Assembly: GCF_002252585.1 (NCBI RefSeq)
Contig: NZ_NQLD01000012.1
Source of the DNA: Methanocatella intestini
GTDB lineage: Archaea > Methanobacteriota > Methanobacteria > Methanobacteriales > Methanobacteriaceae
Reading direction: 5' to 3' (one strand)
Length of the DNA stretch: 64,000 nt
Below, piece after piece: positions 52,681-62,553 of this stretch. Every line of letters begins with the position of its first letter. The first letter of the stretch is position 1. The position numbers and the translations under genes were made by a program. The notes below the pieces were generated by a model. The model ran no database searches, had not been told where the DNA came from, and worked only from the letters and a program-made list of their open reading frames with translations.

Positions 52681-53814
52681 TTGCCTCAAATTTCAGTAGT
52701 TGTACCGGTTTATAATGTGGAAAAATATCTCAGGGAGTGTTTGGATAGCTTAGCTAATCAGACATTTGAAGATTTTGAAGTAATCTGTGTAAATGACGGA
52801 TCTGACGATTCTTCACCTGATATTTTAGAGGAATATGCATCTGAAGATGAAAGATTTAAAATAGTTTCTCAGGAAAATAAAGGATTAAGCGGTGCAAGAA
52901 ATACTGGAATGAATTATATTAAAGGCAGATATCTGCTATTTTTAGATTCTGATGACTGGTTAGAGTTAAATGCTCTTGAATTATTATATAATCAGGCAAA
53001 TAGTCTGGACTCTGAAATGGTGATTTTCCCATACAGATATTTTAATCAGGAAACTAAGGAATATGAGGAAAATGATTTTACAAAATTAAATATGTTTGAT
53101 TCATCAGTTGACAATAAGAATTTTAACTATAAAAACATCCCTGAAATTGTATTTAGAATTCCTCATGAATCTATTAAATTATATGATGTCCAAACACTAG
53201 AGAAACTGGCTGTTAGATTTCCGGAAGGACTTAATTATGAAGATGCCTATTTCTTTTACAAAATCTTTTTTAAATTAAATAAAGTTTCAATTATCAGAAC
53301 TCCAATTTATAATTACAGAATAAGAAATGATTCAATCTGCACAACAGGCACTGAAAAATCCTTTGATATATTTAAGATTTTAACTTCCATAGAAAATTTC
53401 TTAAAAGAAGATGAAATCTATGAAAGTTTTAAGGATGAATTTATTTTATTTGCAGTTATTAATCTCAAATTCGTTTATTTAAGATTGGATGAACGATTTA
53501 GAGACAGATATCTTGAAAAAATAAAGAAAAATTATGAATTTTTTTCCCTAAATCAGGTTAACAAGAATCATTTAGCTACCTGGCATTTTGATGACAGGGT
53601 ATTTTATCAGGCGATAGATGTTTCAAACAATGGAATCGAGTTCGAATTAAATTATAAGAAATTGTACTATGAATTTTTAGCTAATCATTATGAAGGTGTA
53701 ATAGAACAGTTGCGTCATGAAAATCAAGTTTTAGCACAAGAAAACAATGATTTAAAAGAACAGTCAGCTGATACTTCTATTAAAAGTAAATTTAAGAAAA
53801 TCGTGAAATTATGA
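52681..53814 (+). CDS. GT2 glycosyltransferase
   Basis: 377 residues from a TTG start at 52681 with AGGTGG just before. The GT-A domain has VVVPVYNVEKYLRECLDSL, VNDGSDDSSPDIL, GARNTGMNYIKGRYLLFLDSDDW. A middle helical domain and a C-terminal coiled coil (EQLRHENQVLAQENNDLKE) follow, ending in a basic tail. Cytoplasmic or membrane-edge transfer of a sugar from a nucleotide donor; which sugar is unknown, though the dTDP-rhamnose genes are directly upstream. Its stop overlaps the next start (ATGA). Confidence 0.85.
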   Translation: MPQISVVVPVYNVEKYLRECLDSLANQTFEDFEVICVNDGSDDSSPDILEEYASEDERFKIVSQENKGLSGARNTGMNYIKGRYLLFLDSDDWLELNALELLYNQANSLDSEMVIFPYRYFNQETKEYEENDFTKLNMFDSSVDNKNFNYKNIPEIVFRIPHESIKLYDVQTLEKLAVRFPEGLNYEDAYFFYKIFFKLNKVSIIRTPIYNYRIRNDSICTTGTEKSFDIFKILTSIENFLKEDEIYESFKDEFILFAVINLKFVYLRLDERFRDRYLEKIKKNYEFFSLNQVNKNHLATWHFDDRVFYQAIDVSNNGIEFELNYKKLYYEFLANHYEGVIEQLRHENQVLAQENNDLKEQSADTSIKSKFKKIVKL

Positions 53815-55244
53815 GTTATAAATTAAGTGTCATTATTCCTGTTTTCAATGCTGAGGATTATATTAAAGAATGTTTGGATTCTGTTGTTGACCAAAGCTTA
53901 GGAATAGACAATATTGAAGTTATAATAGTCAATGATAATTCCTGTGACAGTACGTTAGATATAATCAGCCAATATACTGATAAATATCCCTCTTTTAAAT
54001 TAATTTCAAATAAAAGTAATCTGGGCCCCGGTGAAAGCAGAAATATGGCTCTTAAGGAAGTTAGCTCAGATTATGTAACTTACTTGGATGCAGATGATTT
54101 TATATCACAAAATGCATATGAAGATGCATTATCTAAAATAAATGAATTTAATGCAGATTTATTGATTTATAATTGGGAAACATACACTGGAAGCGATTAT
54201 GTTGAACCGATAAATATCCACCAGCAAAATACGTTGGAAAATAAATTAATAACTGATATTAAGCAGAATCCTAAGCTATTTTTATCAACAGCTCCATGGA
54301 ATAAGATTTATCATAGAAGCTTATTTAAATATCTGAAATTCTCCAAAGGTTTTTATGAAGACAATATTGTAGCTATTTTAGCTTTAATCAATGCTAAAAG
54401 GATATTTTTATCAAAAGATTCCATTTATTACTATAGAAAGAATTCCGATTCAACTACTGAAAACATTACAGTTGATAGTTCTATTCATCTTTCAAATTCA
54501 ATAAAAGAAATATTTGATTTAAGATATGAATATCCTGAGTTTTTAAATGATCTTAAATTGCTTAACATTAATTTTATTTATGATATTCTATTTTGGACTT
54601 ATTATTACAACTGGGCACTGGCTGATGAGCTTAAAATAATTAATAAACTTAAATCAGTTATTATTCCACTTAAAAAAGAAGACATTGACAGATTTAAACA
54701 ACTTTTCCCAGATAAACTTAGCTATGAAAAGGATATTTTGGATTTGGATAAGTATGATGCTGAAACATTTTTAGCCAAATATAAATATTTTAACAGATTA
54801 AATAAAGTAAATTCACAAGCCAGTTTATATGTTGATACGGGAAAGGGGTTTAATGAATCTGATAAAGTAGCTATTGACTATTCGCCTTTAAAAAAGAATA
54901 ATCTTGAATTCAGCCTGGAAAACTTTGGCAATATCTCTAAACTACGTTTTGACCCTTTGGAAGGCAGTTTTATTAAGTGTAGGATAACTAATAATTTACC
55001 GATAAGTGATGCAAATTGTGATAACTCAGTTGATGATGATTATCAAATATTTACTAATTTGGACCCTTGTTATGTTTTAGATGCTGATTTTAGTGATATT
55101 TCAAGTATTCAAATTAATTTTGATTTGGAAATCTTAACTAATAATGATATTGCTAATTTATTTAGACAAAAGGACAATATTATAAATGATTTGCAGGTAA
55201 AACCTAAAAAAAGGAAATTTAGCTTTTTCAATAAAAAGGAGTAA
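53811..55244 (+). CDS. GT2 glycosyltransferase with C-terminal extension
   Basis: 477 residues. The first 230 are a GT-A domain (VIIPVFNAEDYIKECLDSV, VNDNSCDSTLDII, GPGESRNMALKEVSSDYVTY, LDADDF). The rest has a helical section, a beta-rich part (from about residue 360) and a Lys-rich end (KPKKRKFSFFNKKE). It overlaps the preceding gene by 4 bases, so the two are translated together and may act in turn on one chain. Confidence 0.82.
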   Translation: MSYKLSVIIPVFNAEDYIKECLDSVVDQSLGIDNIEVIIVNDNSCDSTLDIISQYTDKYPSFKLISNKSNLGPGESRNMALKEVSSDYVTYLDADDFISQNAYEDALSKINEFNADLLIYNWETYTGSDYVEPINIHQQNTLENKLITDIKQNPKLFLSTAPWNKIYHRSLFKYLKFSKGFYEDNIVAILALINAKRIFLSKDSIYYYRKNSDSTTENITVDSSIHLSNSIKEIFDLRYEYPEFLNDLKLLNINFIYDILFWTYYYNWALADELKIINKLKSVIIPLKKEDIDRFKQLFPDKLSYEKDILDLDKYDAETFLAKYKYFNRLNKVNSQASLYVDTGKGFNESDKVAIDYSPLKKNNLEFSLENFGNISKLRFDPLEGSFIKCRITNNLPISDANCDNSVDDDYQIFTNLDPCYVLDADFSDISSIQINFDLEILTNNDIANLFRQKDNIINDLQVKPKKRKFSFFNKKE

Positions 55245-55250
55245 TTTTCA

Positions 55251-56789
55251 ATGTCTGATATTTCATATTCAAAATTTTTAATTAAATCCAAATTCAATCC
55301 AAAAAAAGCAAAAAAATACATGGAAAGCTATGATAAGATAATGGAATCAGGATTATTTGATAAAAATTATTATCTTAAGGCATATCCTCACATTGCTAAA
55401 TCAGGAATGGATCCTTTAGTTCATTATTTATTTTATGGATATAAGGAAGATAAAAATCCTTCTGCTCAGTTTAATTTAAAAAGATATTTGGAAGAATATC
55501 CTGAAATTAAAAGAAAGGGTTTAAATCCTTTAGTTCATTATATTGACAATGATCATGAAGGTTTTACTTTAGAAGAAAATCCTTTTATTGCACGCAGAAA
55601 GAAAATATTGGATACCAACTCTTTATTTTTAGCTAATTATAGCTTTGATAGCGAACCTTTAGTTTCAATTATAATTTTAAACAGAAACGGTTTAGGACAT
55701 TTGCAAAGATTATTTGCAGATTTTGATAAAAAAACAAATTATTCAAACTATGAAATTATTGTAGTGGATAATGCATCATGCGATGAGTCTGTTGAGTATC
55801 TGCACTCCTTGGATTTGCCGGTTACAGTTATTGAAAACAGTGAAAATGTCAGCTTTTCAAAAGGAAACAATGATGCAGCTAAAATAGCTAATGGGGAGTA
55901 TTTACTTTTATTGAATAATGATATTGAACCGACATATGGGTGGCTTAATGAAATGGTTGGAACAGCCTTAAATAATGAAAATGTTGGTTCTATTGGAGCT
56001 AAATTAGTATTTCCTTACTATGAAGATATGGAAAGTCAGGGCAAATCCTTTTCAATCCAGCATGCAGGTGTAAAATTTAGAGAAGAAAGAACTCCATATA
56101 TTTATGGCCCCTATCATGAACATATGTATTCAACAATGCTTTTTTCAGATGAGTTAAATCATCAAAAAGAAGTAATTTCAAATACTGCAGCATGTTTATT
56201 AGTTCCAAAAGATGTTTATTTCGAATTGGACGGATTAGATGAACAGTATATTTATGGATATGAGGACATTGACTTCGCATTTAAGTTATACAAAGCAGGT
56301 TATAAAACAATTTACAATCCTGCAGTGTTATTGTTCCATCATGAATCTGCAACCAGACATGAAGATGATGACAGGAAAAATCAGCTGAATTATCACAATA
56401 TAATGCATTTTGCCGATAAGTGGGGAAACTTTATTTTTAAGGAAATTTTAAAGGATAAAATTGAGGCAAATAAGTTTTTCACAAATAAAAAACTGGATTT
56501 CTCGATTATAAGTAAAAATAATGATTTGATAAAAAAAGTAGTTTCCAAATTAAACAATGAATGCTATAATGTTAAATTGATTCCCAATATTGATGATTTG
56601 GATATTGGTCAGGACTGTGATATTTTAATATCAACTGAAAAGGAATATGATATTAAAAATGTAAGTTCAAGACTTAATTTAATAAAAATTTTAATATCTG
56701 ATGAAAATAATAATGATTATGACATGGTTTTAAGTGAAAATGACTTTGAATTTAATCTTTTAGATAAAATTAAGGAAAAATATTTGTGA
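55251..56789 (+). CDS. GT2 glycosyltransferase with N-terminal HYL-type repeats
   Basis: 512 residues. Residues about 30-105 hold two copies of a short helical repeat: FDKNYYLKAYPHIAKSGMD-PLVHYLFYGY and FNLKRYLEEYPEIKRKGLN-PLVHYI. The GT-A domain follows (VSIIILNRNGLGHLQRLF, VDNASCDESVEYL, SKGNNDAAKIANGEYLLLLNND, YIYGYEDIDFAFKLYKAGYK), of the rhamnosyltransferase-like class. The repeat module is also present in the next gene and in the one at 61015. The C-terminal 100 residues are divergent. Confidence 0.82.
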   Translation: MSDISYSKFLIKSKFNPKKAKKYMESYDKIMESGLFDKNYYLKAYPHIAKSGMDPLVHYLFYGYKEDKNPSAQFNLKRYLEEYPEIKRKGLNPLVHYIDNDHEGFTLEENPFIARRKKILDTNSLFLANYSFDSEPLVSIIILNRNGLGHLQRLFADFDKKTNYSNYEIIVVDNASCDESVEYLHSLDLPVTVIENSENVSFSKGNNDAAKIANGEYLLLLNNDIEPTYGWLNEMVGTALNNENVGSIGAKLVFPYYEDMESQGKSFSIQHAGVKFREERTPYIYGPYHEHMYSTMLFSDELNHQKEVISNTAACLLVPKDVYFELDGLDEQYIYGYEDIDFAFKLYKAGYKTIYNPAVLLFHHESATRHEDDDRKNQLNYHNIMHFADKWGNFIFKEILKDKIEANKFFTNKKLDFSIISKNNDLIKKVVSKLNNECYNVKLIPNIDDLDIGQDCDILISTEKEYDIKNVSSRLNLIKILISDENNNDYDMVLSENDFEFNLLDKIKEKYL

Positions 56790-56793
56790 TACT

Positions 56794-59361
56794 ATGAGTT
56801 ATGAGGAAATTTATGAAACATATCATGAAGTTGCAAAGGAGCACATTAACAGGGATTTATTTAATCATTCCTCAGAAGATGCAGCCAAAACAATTGAAGA
56901 TATTAAAAATAACAAAATAGCTATTTATACAGCTTTCACAGGGGATTATGATACTTTAAAAGAACCTGAAGTAATTGATGAAAACTGTGATTACATATGT
57001 TTTACAGATAATCCTAATCTGGAATCTGACACATGGAAAATTATTCAAATGGATGAAAGCACTTTAGATAACAATAGAAAAGCCAAACAGTACAAATTAC
57101 TTCCTCATAAATATTTAAAAGATTATAAATACAGTTTTTGGTTAGATGGAACATTTAGAATAAAAGGAAGCATTAGGGAATATATCTACAAAAACATCAA
57201 AGCTTCCTCTCCAATGCTTTGTGTAGTTCACACAGAAAGGGATTGTGTTTACGAGGAATATGAAGCTTCTAAAATAATTCCAAGATATCCTCGTGCAGTA
57301 ATGGAAGAACAGATTAATTATTATAAAAATCAGGGATTTCCAAAAAAATATGGATTGGGGGTAATGGGAGCTATTTTTAGAAAACACAATGATCCTGCAA
57401 TCATTAAAGTCATGGAAGATTGGTGGGAGGAAAATATTAGGTTTACAAATCAGGATCAGCTAAGTTTTGCATATGTATGCTGGAAAAATGATTTTCATCC
57501 GTCAGTTAGCTTAATTTATTACTGGGACAATGAATACTGGGCTAAAGATAAAGGTGATTATCACCATAAGGTAGTATTTTCAATGCCAATAACCAGTGAT
57601 AACCTGAGAGCTAAAATAGGTGCTCAGGTAGAAAATATGGATCTTGGAGATACAATTGAGCTTTCAAAAGAAGAAATGTATCTTTTAATCAATGATGTAA
57701 AAGGAATGGCAGGTTATAGAATAGATACTGCAGGCAGAGTGGGATATCTGCAAAATGAATACAATACTTTTTTAAATTCCAATTCTTTAAAGCTTACAAA
57801 ACCATTAAGGGTAGCCGGTGATGTAGCTAGAAAAGTTAAGAATAATCATATCTTTGAATTCGTTAAACATAAACATGCAGAAGAAAATATCCATATTTAT
57901 GATACTATAAAACATTTTGGCATTTTTGATGAAGCAGAATACAAAAAATTACACGGTGAGGTTGGAGATGCTGTTTTACACTTTATAGAGGAAGGTTCAA
58001 AAACAGACCATATTGATGATAAATTAAAATATATCAATCCGATATTTGATTTATATTATTATATCAGCTCAAATAATATTTCATCTGATGAAGACCCGCT
58101 TATTCATTATATAACTAAAGGGTTTAATAAAAAATTAGCTATTAATAGAAATTATCCTAATTTTGTCGAGTATTTGCATGGAAATTTACACGAGCAGTTA
58201 GATGCTTTTGTCACTAAAAGGATAAAAGAAAAACTGGCTGATGAGAGTTATATTTCAGATTCAAAAATTTTAATTGATTATATTCATACAAATCATGAAT
58301 TTAAAACAGATACAATTAAAGTGGGAGTATTTTTAGAGGATAATTTTGATAATATGAATGCATGTCCATTTATAAGGATTCATTCATTGTTTAAAGAGTT
58401 AAGCAAAAGCGGAGACTATCATTTCTTTGTTTATGGTCAGGAAATTTTACCTTTAATTGATGTAAACCAAATAATCAAATCAAAAATCTTCGATGTAATT
58501 GTAATTCAAAGAGTAAATCCATATTCTACTAAAATAGCTAAAAAAGCTAAACAGCATGGAATTAAATTGGTTTATGAAACTGATGATGACTTTTTAGATA
58601 TCAACCCATCTAATCCCTCATTTAATTATATTCAAGGAAATTTATCAAATATTAAAAAACTGGTTTCTGCAGCTGATGAAATAGTTGTAAGTACTTCAGA
58701 GCTTAAAAGGCGTTTCGATAGCCTGAATTTGTCAGGCAATGTAACAATCATTAGAAATTACTATCTTGATAATGTATTGCCGTTGAAAGGATTTTCATAT
58801 AAAGGTAATAATTATGTAAAAATAGGTTACTTTGGAACAATGACTCATAATAATGATTTGGAGCTTATTCATAATGTTATATTAAGATTAAAGGATATTT
58901 TTTCTAAAAAAGGCATTCAGGTCGATTTGGAAATCATTGGAGCATCTATTGATGAAAATGCAGACTGGTTCAATGTTAAAAAAATACCATATTATCCGAT
59001 GTCAATGGCTACATTCATGAAATGGATATCTGCTAGGGCAAACTGGGACATTGGAATAATTCCATTAGTTAACACAGAATTCAATAAATGTAAAAGTGAG
59101 TTAAAATACATTGAATTTACAGCTCTTGGAGTTCCAGTAGTAGCTAGTGATGTTGATGTATATAAGAATACTATTGAAGATGGAGTAACTGGATTTTTAG
59201 CCAATAGTGAAGATGAATGGGTAAATAAATTATCCCGATTAATTGAAGACCCAACGCTTAGACATGGAATATTAAACAATGCACGTGATGATATTTTGAA
59301 AAACTATGATTTAAGATCCCGTGCAAAACAGTGGGATGAAATTTTTAAGAGGGGGTCCTGA
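56794..59361 (+). CDS. Fused DUF616 (TOD1/MUCI70-like) and GT-B glycosyltransferase
   Basis: 855 residues. The N-terminal 300 match DUF616: IAIYTAFTGDYDTLKEPEVI, YICFTDNPNLESDTWKI, KLLPHKYLKDYKYSFWLDG, and TNQDQLSFAYVCWKND. Residues about 385-490 carry the HYL-type repeats (AVLHFIEEGSKTDHI; PLIHYITKGFNKK). From about residue 505 there is a GT4-like GT-B domain (GVFLEDNFDNMNACPFIRIH, ETDDDFLDINPSNPSFNYI, YFGTMTHNNDLELI, SELKYIEFTALGVPVVASDV). It is probably two transferases in one chain acting on a shared acceptor. GTGATACT before the ATG overlaps the preceding stop. Confidence 0.82.
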   Translation: MSYEEIYETYHEVAKEHINRDLFNHSSEDAAKTIEDIKNNKIAIYTAFTGDYDTLKEPEVIDENCDYICFTDNPNLESDTWKIIQMDESTLDNNRKAKQYKLLPHKYLKDYKYSFWLDGTFRIKGSIREYIYKNIKASSPMLCVVHTERDCVYEEYEASKIIPRYPRAVMEEQINYYKNQGFPKKYGLGVMGAIFRKHNDPAIIKVMEDWWEENIRFTNQDQLSFAYVCWKNDFHPSVSLIYYWDNEYWAKDKGDYHHKVVFSMPITSDNLRAKIGAQVENMDLGDTIELSKEEMYLLINDVKGMAGYRIDTAGRVGYLQNEYNTFLNSNSLKLTKPLRVAGDVARKVKNNHIFEFVKHKHAEENIHIYDTIKHFGIFDEAEYKKLHGEVGDAVLHFIEEGSKTDHIDDKLKYINPIFDLYYYISSNNISSDEDPLIHYITKGFNKKLAINRNYPNFVEYLHGNLHEQLDAFVTKRIKEKLADESYISDSKILIDYIHTNHEFKTDTIKVGVFLEDNFDNMNACPFIRIHSLFKELSKSGDYHFFVYGQEILPLIDVNQIIKSKIFDVIVIQRVNPYSTKIAKKAKQHGIKLVYETDDDFLDINPSNPSFNYIQGNLSNIKKLVSAADEIVVSTSELKRRFDSLNLSGNVTIIRNYYLDNVLPLKGFSYKGNNYVKIGYFGTMTHNNDLELIHNVILRLKDIFSKKGIQVDLEIIGASIDENADWFNVKKIPYYPMSMATFMKWISARANWDIGIIPLVNTEFNKCKSELKYIEFTALGVPVVASDVDVYKNTIEDGVTGFLANSEDEWVNKLSRLIEDPTLRHGILNNARDDILKNYDLRSRAKQWDEIFKRGS

Positions 59362-59427
59362 TAAAAAAGTTTTTTATTAATGGAAAATTGATATTATTTC
59401 GTAAAATTGTTTTAATTTCTTAAATAA

Positions 59428-59643
59428 AAGTTATATACAAAAAAATATGATTTAAATGATAGACAATATAAACTTTTAGAAATACTTTCTCAAAATAATG
59501 AAAATATTATAAATAAAGAATATAGGGAATTATTTGGAGTATCAAGATCCACAGCAGCAAGAGATTTAAGAAGATTGGTTGAATTAAATTTGATTCAAAA
59601 ATATGAGATTAGTGGCAAAGAAGTTATTTATTCAATTAAATAA
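59428..59643 (+). pseudogene. Remnant of the C-terminal winged-helix of an AlbA/RecG-like or Fic-type protein
   Basis: The plus frame is open from 59428 to TAA at 59641 and reads LNDRQYKLLEILSQNN, then NKEYRELFGVSRSTAARDLR and RLVELNLIQKY. This is the helix-turn-helix tail typical of ATP-binding AlbA-domain or Fic-family proteins. No ATG, GTG or TTG with a binding site opens this frame, and the main domain is absent, so it is a leftover. It follows the glycosyltransferase operon directly. Confidence 0.6.
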
Positions 59644-59725
59644 TTCTTAGGAATGATATGTTGATTAAAGTAAAAGGTTGGTTTATTATTTTTAAGTTTC
59701 TTTAAGTATCTGTAATATGATACAC

Positions 59726-59862
59726 TCATGACACACTTAAATATTTTTTTTAAGTTTTATTATATTTGAATGGGGCTTTTATTATTGTGTGTTGTGTTGT
59801 GTTTTTTATTATTTTTTTGAAGTTTTCTTTCAGTATTTCACTTTGATGAATCATGACACACT
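59726..59862. repeat. Pair of TCATGACACACT direct repeats
   Basis: TCATGACACACT occurs at 59726-59737 and again at 59851-59862, each followed by AAA within three bases. The 113 bases between are T-rich with GTGTTGTGTTGTG. The second copy abuts the stop of the minus-strand GT2 gene. The pair may be the edge of a lost element or a protein-binding site. Confidence 0.5.
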
Positions 59863-59867
59863 AAAAT

Positions 59868-60977
59868 TCAAATCTTTTTTTCCAATCTCTGTTTTATATT
59901 TTTAGTTTTATACTTAAACCAGCCTTTTGTAGTTTGCAGATTAGCTACCTGCTGGGTTTTATGAGCCAATTCAACTTCCAGCTGGTGGATTCTATTTCTA
60001 AATAGCTGATAATCACCCATGAGACTGTAGGCTTCATCCAGATTTCTGGCTCTTATCTGAGTTATTATACTTTTAATTGCATTATTTTCAGGAGTCGGAT
60101 TAATGTCATCCATTTCGTCAAATAATTTAAGGGACTTACTTACCAGCTCCTTTTTATCTTCAAAGTCAATTGTTTCACTTAAAGCCACATCACTAATCCA
60201 GCAGCTTAAATGCTGATTAAAAATAGTGTCGTAATATTTGCATGCATTGTTTTTCTTAAGTACATCTACTGTATTATTATATCCTTCAATTAATCCATCC
60301 AAATAATGCATTCCTTTAGATAAACTTGTTGAACTGTTGTCACCGGTTCTTAATCTGAAATTATAAACAATATCATTTATAAAGACTATTTTTGAGGCAT
60401 TTACGAAAGCATCAATCATAAAAGTTAAATCTTCAGCAAAAACTCCCTCTGGAAAAGTTATGTTATTTTCATTAAGGAATTCTTTTGGAAATATCATTCT
60501 CCAGATATTATTTATTGAAAAAAAGCGTAAATCTTCATCAATTGAATTTAAAACAACATCCTGTGTAATCCAGTCTTCAGGGACTATTTTTTGTTCTCCA
60601 AATGTTTGGAATTTACCGATAGCTACATCACATGAATTTTTAGTAACTGCATCGTATAATTTTTCAACACTTTCAGGCAGGTAATTGTCGTCATGATCAA
60701 TAAACATTATATATTCTGCTGTGGAATTAGCTATTCCTATGTTTCTGGCTCTTCCTGGAGTTCCTGTTTTTTTACCTGATTCAAAGGTTTTTATATTTTC
60801 ATATTTTTCACAATAGCTGTTTATTAACTCCTGAGTGTTGTCAGTAGAGTAATCATCAACAATAATCAGTTCTATATTTTCAAATCCGATGCTTTGGTTC
60901 ATAATTGAAGCTATTGTTGAATCCAAAAATTCTACACTATTGTATGTTGGAATAATGACAGTGACTTTATAAGACAT
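59868..60977 (-). CDS. GT2 glycosyltransferase
   Basis: 369 residues. The GT-A domain shows VIIPTYNSVEFLDSTIASIM, VDDYSTDNTQELI, GRARNIGIANSTAEYIMFID-HDDNY. A helical middle part follows (FAEDLTFMIDAFV), and the C-terminal 40 residues are a coiled coil and basic tail (HQLEVELAHKTQQVANLQTT, KQRLEKKI). It resembles the N-terminal half of the protein at 27793. The only transferase here transcribed against the rfb-linked set; divergent from the gene at 61015. Confidence 0.85.
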   Translation of the reverse strand: MSYKVTVIIPTYNSVEFLDSTIASIMNQSIGFENIELIIVDDYSTDNTQELINSYCEKYENIKTFESGKKTGTPGRARNIGIANSTAEYIMFIDHDDNYLPESVEKLYDAVTKNSCDVAIGKFQTFGEQKIVPEDWITQDVVLNSIDEDLRFFSINNIWRMIFPKEFLNENNITFPEGVFAEDLTFMIDAFVNASKIVFINDIVYNFRLRTGDNSSTSLSKGMHYLDGLIEGYNNTVDVLKKNNACKYYDTIFNQHLSCWISDVALSETIDFEDKKELVSKSLKLFDEMDDINPTPENNAIKSIITQIRARNLDEAYSLMGDYQLFRNRIHQLEVELAHKTQQVANLQTTKGWFKYKTKNIKQRLEKKI

Positions 60978-61014
60978 AAATTTATTTTTATGTTAAGGTA
61001 TTATATAATATATT

Positions 61015-62553
61015 ATGAATTTGTCTAAATCCATTAAAAACCGTCCTTTAGCTTACATAGCTATGAAATCAAAAGCCAGCCCTAAAAAGATTTCAATGTA
61101 TAAAAAAATTTATTCAAGAATTAAAAACCTGGAATTAATTGATAAAGACAAATATTTAGCTATTCATAATGATTGCAATGTTCAGGATATGGATGTTAAC
61201 CTACATTATCTGTATTATGGAGTTAAAGATGATTTGGTTACTCAACAGTCATATATAACTGATGTATTTAATCTGGAATTTTATAAAAGCAAATATGAGG
61301 TTGAAAATCCTATTTTTGATTATGTTCTGGATGGTTTTTTTAAAAACAATCAGATTAATGTTTTTGACAATAATTATGTTAATACACTTGAAACTCCTAT
61401 CTTCACTCAGTATTATAACGGTCAAAACACTAAACTCCATTTGGAAGTTAAAGATAATTGCTATATAACTGATAAACGTACTTTAATTCCATATATTCAG
61501 CTTGAAAAACCTATTGATTCAGATAAAATTAGAATTGGTGTTTTCACAAATGATCCTTTTGAAAATTTAGCTCCATGTCCATATATAAGACTTCATGGTC
61601 CATTTAATAAGCTAAGCAAATCTGATAAATACACATTTTTCATGTATGGTATGGATAGCTATGTTATGATGGATATAGACAATATTTTAAGGTCTAAACT
61701 ATTTGACATTGTTGTTGTACAAAGAATTTTACCGTTTCTGGATTTATTATTGGCCAGATGCAAAAAATATGGCATTAAAGTTGTTTATGAAACTGACGAT
61801 GATTTGTTGGGAGTTGAAAAAAACAGCCCTTCTTTTGAGTATGTTGACCGGGTCAGAAGTCAGATAACTAATTTCATTGATAATGCAGATGCAATAACTG
61901 TTACTACTCCTAATTTGGCTTCTAAATTTGATTCAAATAAAACTACGATAATACATAATTATTATGTAAATACAGTTTTCAATGTTAAAAAAGATATTAA
62001 AAGAGACGGTAAATTAAAATTGGGGTATTATGGAACACTAACTCATTCTAAAGATTTATTTTTAATTAAAGATGTTATTCTAAAGCTTAAAGAAAACTAT
62101 GACTTTGATTTTGAAGTAATTGGAGGTTTTAATGCAGAAGATGATGTATGTGAAGACTGGTATGATGCTGTTGAGCTTCCTTTAAATAATATGTGTTTTG
62201 AGGTATTTATGCCATGGCTTTCAAAAGTAGCTAATTGGGATGTTGCATTGGTTCCTTTAGAGAATTCAAAATTCAATCTGGGGAAAAGCGAATTAAAATA
62301 CATTGAATTGGCAGTATTGGGAATTCCTGGAGTTTATAGTGATATGCCGGTTTATAATACTGTTGTTAAAAATGGCGTTAGTGGATTGTTAGCTACTGAT
62401 ACAAAAGACTGGATTTTGAAAATTGAAGAATTGCTTTCGGATATATCATTAAGGGAGAATATTCGTAAAAATGCATTAAATGATGTTTTGGAAAATTATT
62501 CTTTAGATGAAGTTGTAAATAAATGGGATGATTTATTTTCAAAATTAATTTAG
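61015..62553 (+). CDS. GT-B glycosyltransferase, relative of the second half of the 855-aa protein
   Basis: 512 residues. Residues about 30-125 carry diverged HYL-type repeats (LIDKDKYLAIHND ... NLHYLYYGVKDD; FNLEFYKSKYEVENPIFDYV). The GT-B domain then parallels the 56794 protein motif for motif: RIGVFTNDPFENLAPCPYIR, VVQRI, ETDDDLLGVEKNSPSFEYV, YYGTLTHSKDLFLIKDVILK, SELKYIELAVLGIPGVYSDM. Probably a duplicate of that domain without the DUF616 part. Donor and acceptor unknown. Confidence 0.82.
   Translation: MNLSKSIKNRPLAYIAMKSKASPKKISMYKKIYSRIKNLELIDKDKYLAIHNDCNVQDMDVNLHYLYYGVKDDLVTQQSYITDVFNLEFYKSKYEVENPIFDYVLDGFFKNNQINVFDNNYVNTLETPIFTQYYNGQNTKLHLEVKDNCYITDKRTLIPYIQLEKPIDSDKIRIGVFTNDPFENLAPCPYIRLHGPFNKLSKSDKYTFFMYGMDSYVMMDIDNILRSKLFDIVVVQRILPFLDLLLARCKKYGIKVVYETDDDLLGVEKNSPSFEYVDRVRSQITNFIDNADAITVTTPNLASKFDSNKTTIIHNYYVNTVFNVKKDIKRDGKLKLGYYGTLTHSKDLFLIKDVILKLKENYDFDFEVIGGFNAEDDVCEDWYDAVELPLNNMCFEVFMPWLSKVANWDVALVPLENSKFNLGKSELKYIELAVLGIPGVYSDMPVYNTVVKNGVSGLLATDTKDWILKIEELLSDISLRENIRKNALNDVLENYSLDEVVNKWDDLFSKLI

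Noticed and set aside
59446..59643. Functional small regulator from the helix-turn-helix frame
   Set aside because: The frame lacks any usable start codon with a binding site; the ATGs nearby are in other frames.
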